Below, one piece after another: positions 31,517-41,079 of a stretch of 64,000 nucleotides of DNA. Within the stretch, counting starts at the first letter, position 1. The number at the start of each line of letters is the position of its first letter. Below the pieces are notes generated by a model. That model was not told the DNA's origin and searched no databases. It saw only the letters and a program-made list of their open reading frames with translations. Origin of the DNA: an uncultured Gammaproteobacteria bacterium (GTDB lineage: Bacteria; Pseudomonadota; Gammaproteobacteria; Pseudomonadales; Pseudohongiellaceae); NCBI GenBank assembly GCA_937898685.1, contig CALEJT010000076.1:39717-103716 (forward strand). Direction: 5' to 3'. A program made the position numbers and the translations under genes.

Positions 31517-33184
31517 ATGGATCACAAGCGTAATCTGATCATTCTCGCCTTGGCCGTCGTCAGCTACCTGCTGCTCTTGGCCTGGAATGAAGACAATCCG
31601 GCTGCTCCGCCTGCCGTAACGCAGGGCAACACTCAGATCGAGCTCTCCAATCCGAGCGATCTGCCTTCGAGCAATGGCGACTCGAACGACGTGCCCGTTG
31701 CCACTGGCAATACCGCTCCGCAGCAGGCGGCGCAAAGTGGGTCTTCGCTGATCACGGTGATCACGCCGGTGCAGGAAGTAGTGATCGATCTCGCTGGCGG
31801 CGACATCGTGGCCCTGAATCTGCCTACTTTCCCGAGCTCGCTCGATACGCCCGACGATCCCTTCCGCCTGCTGCGCAACGACGCCGGCATGGTCTACGTC
31901 GCGCAGAGCGGTCTGGTTGGTCCCGATGGTCCCGATGCCAGCCCCAACGGCCGTCCGCGTTACAACAGCGCGCAGACTTCCTATTCCCTGACCGAAGGTG
32001 AACTCACCGTCGATCTCACCGCCAACATCGACGGTGTGAACCTCACCAAGCGCTATCGCTTCAGCGCCGATGACTTCCTGATCGGTCTCGACTACATCGT
32101 CGAAAACCGCCGCGCGGCTCCGATCAACCTGAATCTCTACGGTCAGCTCAAGCGCGACAACACGCCGGATCCGAGCAGTCCCTCCGGTCTCGGCATGCGC
32201 ACCTTCCTCGGTGCCGCGATGACTTCGCCGGACGATCCCTACATCAAGGCCGATTTCGATGACATCGATGACGGCATCACGCCGATCTCCATGCAAGGCG
32301 GCTGGATCGGGTTTTCGCAACACTATTTCTTCAGTGGCTGGATTCCGCGAGGCGAGGGCAACAACACTTTCACCGCACGCAAGAACAACTCCGGCCAATA
32401 CCTGATCGGCTTCGTCGGCCCGCAGTACAGTGTGGCGCCGGGCCAGAGCACGACCTTGTCCGCAGAGTTGTGGGCGGGTCCGAAAGATCAGGATCGTCTC
32501 GAGGTCATCGCACCGAATCTCGGTCAGACCATCGACTACGGCAAGCTGTGGTTCGTGGCCTATCCGATCTTCTGGCTCTTGAGCCACATCTATGAGTGGG
32601 TCGGCAACTTCGGTGTTGCGATCATCCTGCTCACGGTGGTGATTCGTTTGCTGTTCTTCCCCCTTTCTGCGAAGCAGTACGCTTCACAGGCCAAGATGAA
32701 ACAGCTGCAGCCCAAGATCGAACAACTGAAGGCTCGCTACGGCGATGACAAACAGAAGTTCGTACAGGCGCAGATGGAACTGTGGCGCAAAGAGAAGGTG
32801 AACCCCTTCAGCGGCTGCTTGCCGGTACTGCTGCAGATGCCGGTGTTCCTCGGCATTTTCTGGGTACTCAACGAAAGCGTCGAATTGCGTCAGGCACCAT
32901 TCATCCTCTGGTACCGAGACCTGTCGATGATGGACAGCTACTTCGTGTTGCCGCTTCTGCTCGGTGGTGCCTACTTCCTGCAGCAGCACATGACGCCGAT
33001 GCCGACCACCGATCCGATGCAGGCGAAGATGATGAAGTGGATGCCGGTGATGTTCACCGCGTTCTTCCTGTGGTTCCCTGCCGGCCTCGTTCTGTACTAC
33101 TTGGTCAACGCACTGCTCGGCATCCTGCAGCAGTGGTACTTCATGCGAAAATTGGACAACCGGTCCAAATTAAAGGAAGCCTGA
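31517..33184 (+). CDS. yidC: membrane protein insertase YidC
   Basis: YidC inserts and folds inner-membrane proteins, alone or with Sec. The start ATG at 31517 (MDHKRNLIILALAVV) gives 555 residues. After an N-terminal anchor (about 6-20) there is a large periplasmic beta domain (about 60-340), with an acidic, low-complexity linker first. The conserved insertase core follows: WFVAYPIFWLL, GNFGVAIILLTV, then the QPKIEQLKARYGDDKQK coiled hairpin and the C-terminal helices. F1Fo subunit c, encoded nearby, is a known YidC substrate. Confidence 0.97.
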   Translation: MDHKRNLIILALAVVSYLLLLAWNEDNPAAPPAVTQGNTQIELSNPSDLPSSNGDSNDVPVATGNTAPQQAAQSGSSLITVITPVQEVVIDLAGGDIVALNLPTFPSSLDTPDDPFRLLRNDAGMVYVAQSGLVGPDGPDASPNGRPRYNSAQTSYSLTEGELTVDLTANIDGVNLTKRYRFSADDFLIGLDYIVENRRAAPINLNLYGQLKRDNTPDPSSPSGLGMRTFLGAAMTSPDDPYIKADFDDIDDGITPISMQGGWIGFSQHYFFSGWIPRGEGNNTFTARKNNSGQYLIGFVGPQYSVAPGQSTTLSAELWAGPKDQDRLEVIAPNLGQTIDYGKLWFVAYPIFWLLSHIYEWVGNFGVAIILLTVVIRLLFFPLSAKQYASQAKMKQLQPKIEQLKARYGDDKQKFVQAQMELWRKEKVNPFSGCLPVLLQMPVFLGIFWVLNESVELRQAPFILWYRDLSMMDSYFVLPLLLGGAYFLQQHMTPMPTTDPMQAKMMKWMPVMFTAFFLWFPAGLVLYYLVNALLGILQQWYFMRKLDNRSKLKEA

Positions 33185-33194
33185 GCCAATCTTG

Positions 33195-34559
33195 ATGGCA
33201 ACTCATACTGACACCATCTGCGCCCTCGCCACTCCAGCGGGCAAGGGTGGTGTCGGCGTGATCCGCCTTTCCGGTCCAAAATCGCTCGAGTTGTGCCAGC
33301 AGCTCAGCGGCCTTACACCCATCCCGCGTCATGCCCACTTCGCGAATTTTCGCGATGCGAAAGGGCAATTGCTCGATCAGGGCTTGGTACTGTATTTCCA
33401 AGCCCCGAATTCTTTCACGGGCGAGGACGTCGTCGAACTCCACATCCACGGCAGCCCCGTCGTTGCCGATTTGATCCTGGCACAACTCATTGCGTGGGGT
33501 GCGCGCGCGGCACGACCGGGTGAGTTTTCTGAACGCGCATTCCTCAACGACAAGCTCGACCTCGCCCAAGCCGAAGCGATCGCGGACCTCATCGACAGCG
33601 CCTCCGCCACAGCAGCGCGTTATGCCCTACGGTCTCTCCGTGGCGACTTCTCGAGCGCAGTCAATGCTCTCGTCGACGAGCTCACTCATTTGCGCGTCTA
33701 TGTGGAAGCCGCCATCGACTTCCCGGATGAAGACGTGGACTTCCTGGCAGAGGAATCCGTCGAAGCACGCCTGAGCGCCATCCAGAGCCGTCTGGACGCC
33801 TTGCTGCAACAAGCGAAGCAGGGGGTGAGTCTGCATGAAGGTCTGCACCTCGTTCTCGCCGGCGCGCCCAATGCCGGCAAGTCTTCCTTGCTCAATGCCC
33901 TGGCCGGTTACGAGCGTGCCATCGTCACCGACATTCCCGGCACCACGCGTGACCTCCTCGATACCCGCCTCACGCTGAGAGGCCTACCGATCCACATCAC
34001 CGACACTGCCGGTTTGCGCGAGAGTGATGATCCGGTGGAGAAGGAGGGCATACGCCGCGCCCGCCAGGCGCTCTCAGACGCCGATGGCATCATCCTGGTA
34101 ATGGACGCCACGCTCGGCACACAGGCCGAAGCCCATCCACTTTGGCAAGAGCTCAAGGCCGACCCCGCGCTGCTGCGCAAGACCATCCTCGTCCTCAACA
34201 AGATCGACCTCATCGACCAGACTCCAGAACGCGGCGTCGAAGAAGGACGTCCCTGCGTGCGTCTTTCGGCACTGCATCGTGAGGGTCTGGAACTCCTCAC
34301 CGACGTCCTCCTCGAACTGGCCGGCTTCGTGCCGCAGGAGGAGGGCGGCTTCATGGCGCGCCGTCGCCACCTCAGCGCCTTGCTCACCGCGGCCAACGCC
34401 ATGGAACGCGCGCGCGTGCAGCTCTGCACCTATCGCGCTGGCGAGCTCATGGCGGAAGACCTGCGTGCGGCGCAGGACGCTCTCGGTGAAATTACCGGCA
34501 AAGTGAGCAGTGACGACCTCCTGGGCGTCATCTTCAGCTCCTTCTGCATCGGTAAGTAA
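33195..34559 (+). CDS. mnmE: tRNA modification GTPase MnmE
   Basis: MnmE with MnmG makes the 5-carboxymethylaminomethyl modification of wobble uridine. The start ATG is at 33195; a TTG lies one codon before it. The 454-residue protein has an N-terminal folate-binding domain (about 1-120), a helical part and the GTPase domain with Walker A GAPNAGKSSLLNAL near residue 222, DIPGTTRD, DTAGLRES and NKID. The C-terminus ends in FCIGK, whose Cys is characteristic. mnmG follows 409 bases downstream, separated by an AT-rich region that may be an origin. Confidence 0.97.
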   Translation: MATHTDTICALATPAGKGGVGVIRLSGPKSLELCQQLSGLTPIPRHAHFANFRDAKGQLLDQGLVLYFQAPNSFTGEDVVELHIHGSPVVADLILAQLIAWGARAARPGEFSERAFLNDKLDLAQAEAIADLIDSASATAARYALRSLRGDFSSAVNALVDELTHLRVYVEAAIDFPDEDVDFLAEESVEARLSAIQSRLDALLQQAKQGVSLHEGLHLVLAGAPNAGKSSLLNALAGYERAIVTDIPGTTRDLLDTRLTLRGLPIHITDTAGLRESDDPVEKEGIRRARQALSDADGIILVMDATLGTQAEAHPLWQELKADPALLRKTILVLNKIDLIDQTPERGVEEGRPCVRLSALHREGLELLTDVLLELAGFVPQEEGGFMARRRHLSALLTAANAMERARVQLCTYRAGELMAEDLRAAQDALGEITGKVSSDDLLGVIFSSFCIGK

Positions 34560-34845
34560 GCCCTAGCTCTACCTACTTATCCCCAGCTCGACTGTCGACA
34601 AGCTGTGCATAGCTTGGGAACGGCGCGACACTCGCTGTGCGTGAATTTTTGCTTCCTGTGCAAAAGCGGCAGGAGCTTTTGCGGATAACTTGACGCTTTA
34701 CCGCCGAGCTCCAGTTATCCCCAAAGGCTCCCGTGCTCCATACGGCACGCATCAACAGCTATGTCATTAAAATAAGTTTTTGAAAAAGATGAAAAATTTT
34801 GAATTTTCCACAGGCTGGACGGCCTCTAATAACAACAATAAAGAT

Positions 34846-34879
34846 CTAGAAATAGAAATAGTTAGATAAGAAGAAATTA
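34846..34879 (+). other. AT-rich spaced TAG repeat, possible DNA-unwinding element
   Basis: Following GATC at 34843 the sequence reads TAG, AAATAG, AAATAG, TTAGATAAG. TAG-like triplets are the DnaA-trio motif described for bacterial unwinding elements. They lie about 35 bases right of the box-like TTTTCCACA at 34804. The trios are spaced here, not contiguous, so the match is partial. Confidence 0.4.
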
Positions 34880-34929
34880 AGAGAACCACTCCTGAAATCC
34901 CGGCACGGGCTTATCCCGGTCAGAACGTT

Positions 34930-34935
34930 TATAAT
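34930..34935 (+). promoter_or_regulatory. -10 element of a probable mnmG promoter
   Basis: TATAAT 34 bases upstream of the mnmG start. The -35 is weak, with nothing close to TTGACA at the right spacing. Confidence 0.4.
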
Positions 34936-34968
34936 CCGCGGCCCATTTCCCCCTTCGGCCCAGCAGCC

Positions 34969-36909
34969 ATGTCCTCATCCGAAACCTATGACGTGATCGT
35001 CGTCGGCGGTGGTCACGCCGGTACCGAAGCCGCACTGGCTGCGGCCCGCATGGGTGCGCGTACGCTTCTCGTCACCCACAACATCGAAACGCTGGGGCAG
35101 ATGTCCTGTAACCCTGCCATCGGTGGCATCGGCAAGACTCATCTCGTGATGGAAGTCGATGCCCTGGGTGGCGCCATGGCTCGCGCCGCTGACCGCGCGG
35201 GAATCCAGTTCAGAGTGCTCAATGCCAGCAAAGGCCAGGCCGTACGCGCCACTCGCGCCCAGGCTGACCGCGTGCTCTACAAGGCAGCGATCCGCGCCAT
35301 GCTGGAAAACCAACCGGGCCTCCACATCTTCCAGCAGGCCGTTGATGACCTGATCGTCGAAGGTGACGTCGTCCGCGGCGTCGTGACCCAGATGGGGCTG
35401 AAGCTCTATGCGCCGCGCGTAGTCCTGACCACCGGCACCTTCCTGGGTGGCCGCATCCACATCGGTCTGCAGAATTATTCGGGTGGCCGCGCCGGCGACC
35501 CGCCCTCGATCGCCTTGGCTCAACGTCTGCGCGAACTACCTTTGCGGGTAGGGCGTCTCAAAACCGGGACGCCGCCTCGCATCGATGCACGCACCGTCGA
35601 TTTCTCCGTCATGCGCGAACAACCGGGCGACACGCCGACGCCCGTGATGTCCTACCTCGGTTCGGTCGATGAACACCCACGGCAGGTGAGCTGCTACATC
35701 ACCGCCACCAACGAACGGGTGCACGAGATCATCCGCGCGGGTCTCGATCAGTCGCCGATGTACGCCGGCGTGATCGAAGGCGTGGGTCCGCGCTACTGTC
35801 CGTCGATCGAAGACAAGGTCGTGCGCTTTGCCGATCGCACCAGTCATCAGATCTTCGTGGAGCCCGAAGGGCTCACCACCAACGAGCTCTATCCGAACGG
35901 CATCTCCACCAGCCTGCCGTATTCGATCCAGCAAAAGGTGATCGCGAGTATCAAGGGTTTCGAAAACGCCCATATCACGCGCCCCGGCTACGCCATCGAA
36001 TACGACTTCTTCGATCCGCGTGATCTGCAGGTCACACTCGAAACGCGTTACATCAAGGGGCTCTACTTCGCCGGTCAGATAAATGGAACGACAGGTTATG
36101 AAGAGGCCGCAGCGCAAGGACTCCTTGCCGGCATCAATGCCGCACTGGCTGCGCTCGACAAAGATCCTTGGAGCCCTGGTCGCGACGAGGCCTACATTGG
36201 TGTATTGGTCGACGATCTTCTGACGCAAGGCACGCGCGAGCCCTATCGCATGTTCACGAGCCGCGCCGAATATCGTCTGCAGTTGCGTCAGGACAATGCC
36301 GACTTCCGTCTCACGGAAATCGGTCGAAAGCTGGGCCTGGTCGATGACGAACGTTGGGAAAGTTTCTGCCGCAAGCAGGAAGCAGTGGCGCGGGAGCAGA
36401 GCTGGCTCGATCAATGTTGGGCGCGCCCCGGCACGCCGATCGCCGATAGACTCAACGCCAAACTGGAAAGACCGATCAGTCATGAATATCGCTTGAGTGA
36501 GCTGGTCGCGCGTCCCGAACTAACGCTCGACGAAGTGCTCGAAGCCGCACGTGAAGTGGGTCTGCGCGAAGAACTGCCGGCGCCCGCCGTCAAGGAACAG
36601 CTCGAGATCAAGATCAAGTACCAGGGCTACATCGACCGGCAGAAGGACGAGATCGAGAAATTGCGTCGCCATGAAGAGACGCGTATTCCCGCCGGTTTCG
36701 ACTTCCAGGCCGTCACTGGACTTTCCAACGAGCTCAAACAGAAATTGTCCGAATTCAAACCGGACACCATCGGCCGTGCCTCACGCATTCCGGGGGTTAC
36801 GCCAGCCGCCATTTCCTTGTTGCTCGTGCATCTGAAAAAACAGCAGGGTGCAGCGCCGGCGCTGGAAGCGTCGGCTTCCGAAGCAACCATCGACAAGAAA
36901 TCGGCCTGA
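34969..36909 (+). CDS. mnmG: tRNA uridine-5-carboxymethylaminomethyl enzyme MnmG
   Basis: MnmG (GidA) is the FAD-binding partner of MnmE. The 646-residue protein has the dinucleotide-binding motif [20 protein letters not shown] at 8-27, the family block [13 protein letters not shown], and further the conserved [12 protein letters not shown] and [21 protein letters not shown]. The C-terminal helical domain binds MnmE. Start ATG at 34969. It begins the rightward unit mnmG-rsmG-parA-parB, with 9 bases to rsmG. Confidence 0.98.
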   Translation: MSSSETYDVIVVGGGHAGTEAALAAARMGARTLLVTHNIETLGQMSCNPAIGGIGKTHLVMEVDALGGAMARAADRAGIQFRVLNASKGQAVRATRAQADRVLYKAAIRAMLENQPGLHIFQQAVDDLIVEGDVVRGVVTQMGLKLYAPRVVLTTGTFLGGRIHIGLQNYSGGRAGDPPSIALAQRLRELPLRVGRLKTGTPPRIDARTVDFSVMREQPGDTPTPVMSYLGSVDEHPRQVSCYITATNERVHEIIRAGLDQSPMYAGVIEGVGPRYCPSIEDKVVRFADRTSHQIFVEPEGLTTNELYPNGISTSLPYSIQQKVIASIKGFENAHITRPGYAIEYDFFDPRDLQVTLETRYIKGLYFAGQINGTTGYEEAAAQGLLAGINAALAALDKDPWSPGRDEAYIGVLVDDLLTQGTREPYRMFTSRAEYRLQLRQDNADFRLTEIGRKLGLVDDERWESFCRKQEAVAREQSWLDQCWARPGTPIADRLNAKLERPISHEYRLSELVARPELTLDEVLEAAREVGLREELPAPAVKEQLEIKIKYQGYIDRQKDEIEKLRRHEETRIPAGFDFQAVTGLSNELKQKLSEFKPDTIGRASRIPGVTPAAISLLLVHLKKQQGAAPALEASASEATIDKKSA

Positions 36910-36918
36910 GTCCTGACG

Positions 36919-37578
36919 ATGCTGGTGCAAGAAGCACAACTGAGGAGAAGATTGTCGGCCGGCATAGCGCAATTGGGGCTCGTGATACCCGAGGAAGCGC
37001 AAGATCAGCTGGTTGCCTACCTCGAACAACTGCACAAGTGGAACAAGACCTTCAATCTTAGTGGCATCCGCGATCCCGAGGTGATGCTGTCGCATCATCT
37101 GCTCGATAGCCTCAGCGTGTTGCCACACATCGATGGTACGCGCATCGCTGATGTCGGCACCGGTGCAGGCCTGCCTGGCGTACCGCTTGCGATTTGTCTG
37201 CCGCATTGCCATTTCCTGCTCATCGACAGCAACAGCAAGAAAACGCGGTTCATCTTTCAGACTGCCGCAACCCTGGGGCTTGCGAACGTCGAGGTTGTCC
37301 GCACTCGAGTGGAAGACTATGCTCCCGAACCCGCCGTGGACATCGTGACCAGCAGAGCCTTCGCCTCCTTGGCCGATTTCGTCACCGGGTGTCGCCATCT
37401 TCTGCGTGAAGGCAGTGGCGCCAAACTTCTGGCGATGAAGGGACGCATGCCCGAAGACGAATTGCTCGAGATGCCCAACGATTTCTATCTGCACGCCAGT
37501 TACGGCTTGACCGTACCCGGCATCGAAGCAGAGCGCTGCGTGTTGGATCTGCGCCCGCGCTCGGCACTCGTGTCCTGA
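36919..37578 (+). CDS. rsmG: 16S rRNA m7G527 methyltransferase RsmG
   Basis: RsmG (GidB) methylates G527 of 16S rRNA with S-adenosylmethionine. The 219-residue protein has the WNKTFNLSGIRDPEVMLSHHLLDSLSV segment and the SAM motif DVGTGAGLPGVPLAI, then LLIDSNSKKTRF and SRAFASLADF. Start ATG at 36919. It lies between mnmG and parA, the arrangement near the origin in many Proteobacteria. Confidence 0.96.
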   Translation: MLVQEAQLRRRLSAGIAQLGLVIPEEAQDQLVAYLEQLHKWNKTFNLSGIRDPEVMLSHHLLDSLSVLPHIDGTRIADVGTGAGLPGVPLAICLPHCHFLLIDSNSKKTRFIFQTAATLGLANVEVVRTRVEDYAPEPAVDIVTSRAFASLADFVTGCRHLLREGSGAKLLAMKGRMPEDELLEMPNDFYLHASYGLTVPGIEAERCVLDLRPRSALVS

Positions 37579-37642
37579 CACGGCGGATCTCCACCAACAC
37601 GACAAGAACGGCGCAGCGCCAAGAGAACAAGGCAACAGCAGC

Positions 37643-38452
37643 ATGGCAGCGAAGATTTTGGCCATCGCCAACCAGAAGGGTGGCGTAGGCAAGACCACTA
37701 CCACGATCAACCTTGCCGCCTCCTTGGCGCGAATGCAGAAACGAGTGCTTCTGGTCGACCTCGACCCGCAGGGCAACGCCACGATGGGCAGTGGCGTCAA
37801 CAAGAATGAACTCGAACGCAGCGTCTACGACGTACTGACGAATCAATGCACCACTGCCGAAGCCATCGCAGTACCGCCCGAAAGTGGTTTCAGTGTGTTG
37901 CCGGCCAATGGTGATCTCACCGCCGCGGAAGTGGAGTTGATCGATGCCGAGGAAAAGGAACAGCGCCTCAAACAGGCTCTGGCAACCGAGCTTGAGAATT
38001 TCGACTACATCCTCATCGACTGTCCGCCATCGTTGAACATGCTCACGCTCAATGCGCTCGTTGCATCGCATGGCGTGATGATTCCGATGCAGTGCGAGTA
38101 TTTCGCACTCGAAGGTTTGTCCGCCTTGTCGGAAACCATCAATGGCATCGCCAGTTCCGTGAATCCCGGCCTTGCCATCGAAGGCCTGGTGCGCACGATG
38201 TTCGATCCGCGCAACAAACTCACCGTCGAAGTGTCTGACCAATTGAAGGAATACTTCGGTGATCTCGTCTATCGCACCGTGATTCCTCGCAACGTGCGCT
38301 TGGCGGAAGCGCCCAGCTATGGTCTGCCAATCATCGTCTATGATAAAAACTCGACCGGTGCGTTGGCCTACCTGGCACTGGCCGGCGAGTTGGTCCGTCG
38401 CCATCAAGGTCTGGCGCCGCAAGCAGATGTCGACAACAGCAGCGGTAGTTAA
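37643..38452 (+). CDS. parA: chromosome partitioning ATPase ParA
   Basis: ParA binds DNA non-specifically when ATP-bound and moves ParB-parS complexes. The 269-residue length is usual for the chromosomal form without an N-terminal extension. The deviant Walker A is KGGVGKTTT within residues 9-21 (NQKGGVGKTTTTINLA), followed by LVDLDPQGNATMG and DYILIDCPPSLNML. Start ATG at 37643. parB begins 3 bases after its stop. The likely targets, parS-like sites, lie in recF about 11 kb to the left. Confidence 0.97.
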   Translation: MAAKILAIANQKGGVGKTTTTINLAASLARMQKRVLLVDLDPQGNATMGSGVNKNELERSVYDVLTNQCTTAEAIAVPPESGFSVLPANGDLTAAEVELIDAEEKEQRLKQALATELENFDYILIDCPPSLNMLTLNALVASHGVMIPMQCEYFALEGLSALSETINGIASSVNPGLAIEGLVRTMFDPRNKLTVEVSDQLKEYFGDLVYRTVIPRNVRLAEAPSYGLPIIVYDKNSTGALAYLALAGELVRRHQGLAPQADVDNSSGS

Positions 38453-38455
38453 TCC

Positions 38456-39424
38456 ATGTCAGTGAAGAAACGAGGATTGGGCAAGGGGCTCGATGCACTG
38501 CTGGGCGCACGCAAGAGTGTCCAGGAAGCGGCAACGCCTGTTCCCGTCGCCACAGAACCCACTCCGTCGCCTGTCACTGCCGAAGTTGCAGCCACTGCGG
38601 CTCCAGCTGTTGCTCCCGCCGCACCGGCCCCATCCGCCGATGGTTCTCTACGACAACTGCCGGTCGAGTTCATTCAGCCGGGCAAGTATCAGCCGCGTAC
38701 CGATTTCCACACTGAATCACTCGAAGAACTCGCTGCCTCGATCAAATCGCAGGGCGTGATGCAGCCGATAGTGGTGCGTCCCATTGGCACCAACAAGTAC
38801 GAGATCATCGCGGGTGAACGTCGCTGGCGTGCCTGTCAGTTGGCCGGTCTTGCCAACATCCCGGTGCTGATCAAGGACGTGCCGGATGAAGCGGCCATCG
38901 CCATGGCCCTGATCGAAAACATCCAACGCGAAGATCTCAATCCCATCGAAGAGGCCATTGCACTCAAACGTCTGCAGGACGAGTTCGAACTCACGCAGCA
39001 AGAAGTGGCCGATGCCGTGGGCAAGTCCCGCACCGCGGTTACCAACCTTCTGCGCCTGATGAGCCTGCAGCCCGAGGTGCGAACCTTCCTCGAGCACGGC
39101 GATCTGGAAATGGGTCACGCCCGTGCACTGCTGAGCCTCGATGCTTCGCAGCAGGGTCCGGTGGCTCGTATGGTGATAGCGCGTGGTCTGAGCGTACGTC
39201 AGACCGAAGCTCTGGTACGTCGCCATCTGCAGGAAAGCAAGGCCGGCGGCAATGCCAAGAAAGCGGTGGAACTCGATCCAGACATCCGCTCTCTACAGGA
39301 TGAACTGTCCGAACGCCTGGGAGCGGAAGTGCTGGTCGAACACACTGCCAAGGGCAAGGGGCGTCTCATCCTCAAGTACGCTTCCCTCGACCAGCTCGAC
39401 GGCATTCTCGCCCGCATCCGCTGA
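38456..39424 (+). CDS. parB: chromosome partitioning protein ParB
   Basis: ParB binds parS and spreads as a CTP-dependent clamp. The 322-residue product starts MSVKKRGLGKGLDALLG, the ParA-interacting form. An Ala/Pro/Thr/Val-rich linker (about 25-65) follows. The CTP-binding block has GERRWRACQLAGL and ENIQREDLNPIEEA, and the helix-turn-helix is LTQQEVADAVGKSRTAVTNLLRL. The C-terminal dimer domain ends the protein. Start ATG at 38456. It closes the mnmG-rsmG-parA-parB run before the atp operon. Confidence 0.97.
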   Translation: MSVKKRGLGKGLDALLGARKSVQEAATPVPVATEPTPSPVTAEVAATAAPAVAPAAPAPSADGSLRQLPVEFIQPGKYQPRTDFHTESLEELAASIKSQGVMQPIVVRPIGTNKYEIIAGERRWRACQLAGLANIPVLIKDVPDEAAIAMALIENIQREDLNPIEEAIALKRLQDEFELTQQEVADAVGKSRTAVTNLLRLMSLQPEVRTFLEHGDLEMGHARALLSLDASQQGPVARMVIARGLSVRQTEALVRRHLQESKAGGNAKKAVELDPDIRSLQDELSERLGAEVLVEHTAKGKGRLILKYASLDQLDGILARIR

Positions 39425-39572
39425 CCGGCGGAGCAGTTGAAAGCCCGCTCGATGCATTCGTTCTATTGATCGAAGGAGAGGGGCGAGTTCGTTTGGTCAC
39501 GACCAACGGCGCCGCGTTATACCAAAGTCAAAAATTGCGTTGCTGTGTCTCTGTTACAGGGACGTATTCCTG

Positions 39573-39601
39573 TTGCTGCCAAACCAGGTAGTCACTATAA
39601 T
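39573..39601 (+). promoter_or_regulatory. sigma-70 promoter of the atp operon
   Basis: TTGCTG (39573-39578), exact 17-base spacer, TATAAT (39596-39601). The -10 is perfect. Transcription should start near 39608. Confidence 0.8.
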
Positions 39602-39686
39602 GCGCCGCTTTTGACGGGTAGCCACAGAATGGTCGCTCGTTCCGGGAAAAGTGAGCTAAATCAGCCAATTCCCACAGGTTCGTGAA

Positions 39687-39702
39687 GACTCCAACAGGAG
39701 TC
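39687..39702 (+). promoter_or_regulatory. leader stem-loop before atpI
   Basis: GACTCC (39687-39692), AACA loop, GGAGTC (39697-39702). The 3' arm contains the purine-rich GGAG, so it may affect ribosome access or only stabilise the leader. Confidence 0.4.
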
Positions 39703-39746
39703 GTAACGGAGTGGGAGATCCAGGGTACAGACGCCTAGGGCAAAAG

Positions 39747-40142
39747 ATGTCAGCCATCCCAACGCCCCCAGTCAACCGGGTCATGCTGCAGCAGTTGGCC
39801 ATACTGCTCATCCTTGTGGCCTTAGCCCAAGTCTTCCTCGGAACCGTAGTCGCCTATTCCATCCTGCTTGGTGGTTTGCTCTCCATCGTTCCGAGTGCGT
39901 ATTTCGCCTACAAGGTGACGCGTCATCGGGGTGCCAGAGCAACCGAACGCATGGTGCGCAGTGCCTATTCCGCCGAAATTATGAAATTAGCCCTTACCGG
40001 CGCGGGGTTCGCCTTGGTGTTCACTCAGGTCGAACCGCTGCACGTCGCGGGGCTTTTTTGTGGGTTCATGCTGGTGCATGCATTCGGCTTGTGGGTTCTG
40101 GCCCGCATCACGATGCCCCAGCGGTCCCGCCAGCAGCTTTGA
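39747..40142 (+). CDS. atpI: ATP synthase assembly factor I
   Basis: AtpI is a small membrane protein that helps assemble the c-ring. The ATG at 39747 (MSAIPTPPVNRVML) gives 131 residues; GTG at 39711 is an alternative. Four predicted helices, about residues 14-33, 36-54, 74-92 and 98-118, with the loop YKVTRHRGARATERMV between. The sequence is poorly conserved in the family, as usual. It is the first gene of atpIBEFHAGDC. Confidence 0.85.
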   Translation: MSAIPTPPVNRVMLQQLAILLILVALAQVFLGTVVAYSILLGGLLSIVPSAYFAYKVTRHRGARATERMVRSAYSAEIMKLALTGAGFALVFTQVEPLHVAGLFCGFMLVHAFGLWVLARITMPQRSRQQL

Positions 40143-40172
40143 TTACAACCAGACTTGGAAAACCAGACCACG

Positions 40173-41027
40173 ATGGCCGAGCACGTAACTGAATCGACGG
40201 AAGCACCCGCCTACGCAACGGGTGGTGAATACGTACAGCACCACTTGGGTTTCCTTACCTACGGCAAGCGTCCCGATGGTACCTGGGGCATCGCTCACAC
40301 CGAGCAGGAAGCCGCCGACATGGGCTTTTGGTCCATTCACCTCGACACCATGGGCATCTCCCTGGTGCTGGGTCTGGTCTTCATCGGCATCTTCCGTAGT
40401 GTCGCCAAGAAGGCGACGTCCGGTGTTCCCGGTGGTCTGCAGAACGTGATCGAACTGCTCTTCGACCTGGTACAGAGCAGTCTGAAGACCAGCTTCCACG
40501 GCAAGACCGACTACGTAGCCCCCTTGGCACTGACCATCTTCGTCTGGATTCTCTTCATGAACCTGATGGACCTGGTGCCGGTAGACCTCATTCCGCTCGC
40601 CGCCCAAGCCATTGCCGGCGATCACCATCTCTACTTCAAGGCCGTACCCACCACGGACGTGAACATCACCATCGGCATGTCCCTGAGTGTGTTCATCCTC
40701 ATCCTTTACTACAGCATCAAGAACAAGGGTGTCGGTGGCTTCCTCGGTGAGCTCGCGTTCCATCCCTTCGGCAAAGCCGCGCTGCCGCTCAACCTGGTCA
40801 TGGAAGTTCCTGCGTTCCTGGCCAAACCGGTATCTCTGGCATTGCGACTCTTCGGCAACCTCTTCGCTGGCGAGGTGATCTTCCTGGTCATCGCGCTGCT
40901 CGGTTACTGGCAGTTCCCTCTGCACTTCGCATGGGCAGTGTTCCACTTGCTGGTAATCCCGCTGCAGGCCTATCTGTTCATGATGTTGACCATCGTGTAC
41001 CTCAACCAGGCCCATCAGCATCACTGA
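40173..41027 (+). CDS. atpB: ATP synthase Fo subunit a
   Basis: Subunit a forms the two proton half-channels next to the c-ring. I choose ATG 40173, giving 284 residues; an in-frame TTG at 40155 would add six. The helices and the key arginine region are visible: [24 protein letters not shown], with the essential arginine in LALRLFGN. The [27 protein letters not shown] end matches the last helix. It lies between atpI and atpE. Confidence 0.95.
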   Translation: MAEHVTESTEAPAYATGGEYVQHHLGFLTYGKRPDGTWGIAHTEQEAADMGFWSIHLDTMGISLVLGLVFIGIFRSVAKKATSGVPGGLQNVIELLFDLVQSSLKTSFHGKTDYVAPLALTIFVWILFMNLMDLVPVDLIPLAAQAIAGDHHLYFKAVPTTDVNITIGMSLSVFILILYYSIKNKGVGGFLGELAFHPFGKAALPLNLVMEVPAFLAKPVSLALRLFGNLFAGEVIFLVIALLGYWQFPLHFAWAVFHLLVIPLQAYLFMMLTIVYLNQAHQHH

Positions 41028-41079
41028 TAGAAACGTTCAACCGATTTAGCAACAACCCTTCGTCAACCTGGAGACAACA

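Larger units (their letters stand above)
34560..34968. other. oriC: mnmE-mnmG intergenic region, origin candidate B
   Basis: No gene is visible. Weak DnaA-like boxes lie at 34577-34585 (TTATCCCCA), 34604-34612 (complement CTATGCACA), 34680-34688 (complement TTATCCGCA), 34715-34723 (TTATCCCCA) and 34804-34812 (TTTTCCACA). Each differs from TTATCCACA or TTATGCACA by one base. From about 34760 to 34890 the DNA is very AT-rich. Within it, TAG triplets spaced by six bases run from the GATC at 34843 onward. The E. coli origin lies beside mnmG, so this is a credible second or main origin. A probable mnmG promoter sits at the right end. Confidence 0.55.
39425..39746. other. 322-bp region upstream of atpI
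   Basis: Holds the atp promoter (39573-39601), a short stem-loop (39687-39702) and a leader of about 140 bases. I see no small gene. A GTG at 39711 could start AtpI earlier but ATG 39747 is preferred. Confidence 0.6.

Noticed and set aside
34560..34968. Dam/SeqA-type GATC cluster in the origin region
   Set aside because: I see only one GATC in this stretch, so an E. coli-type methylation control is not supported.
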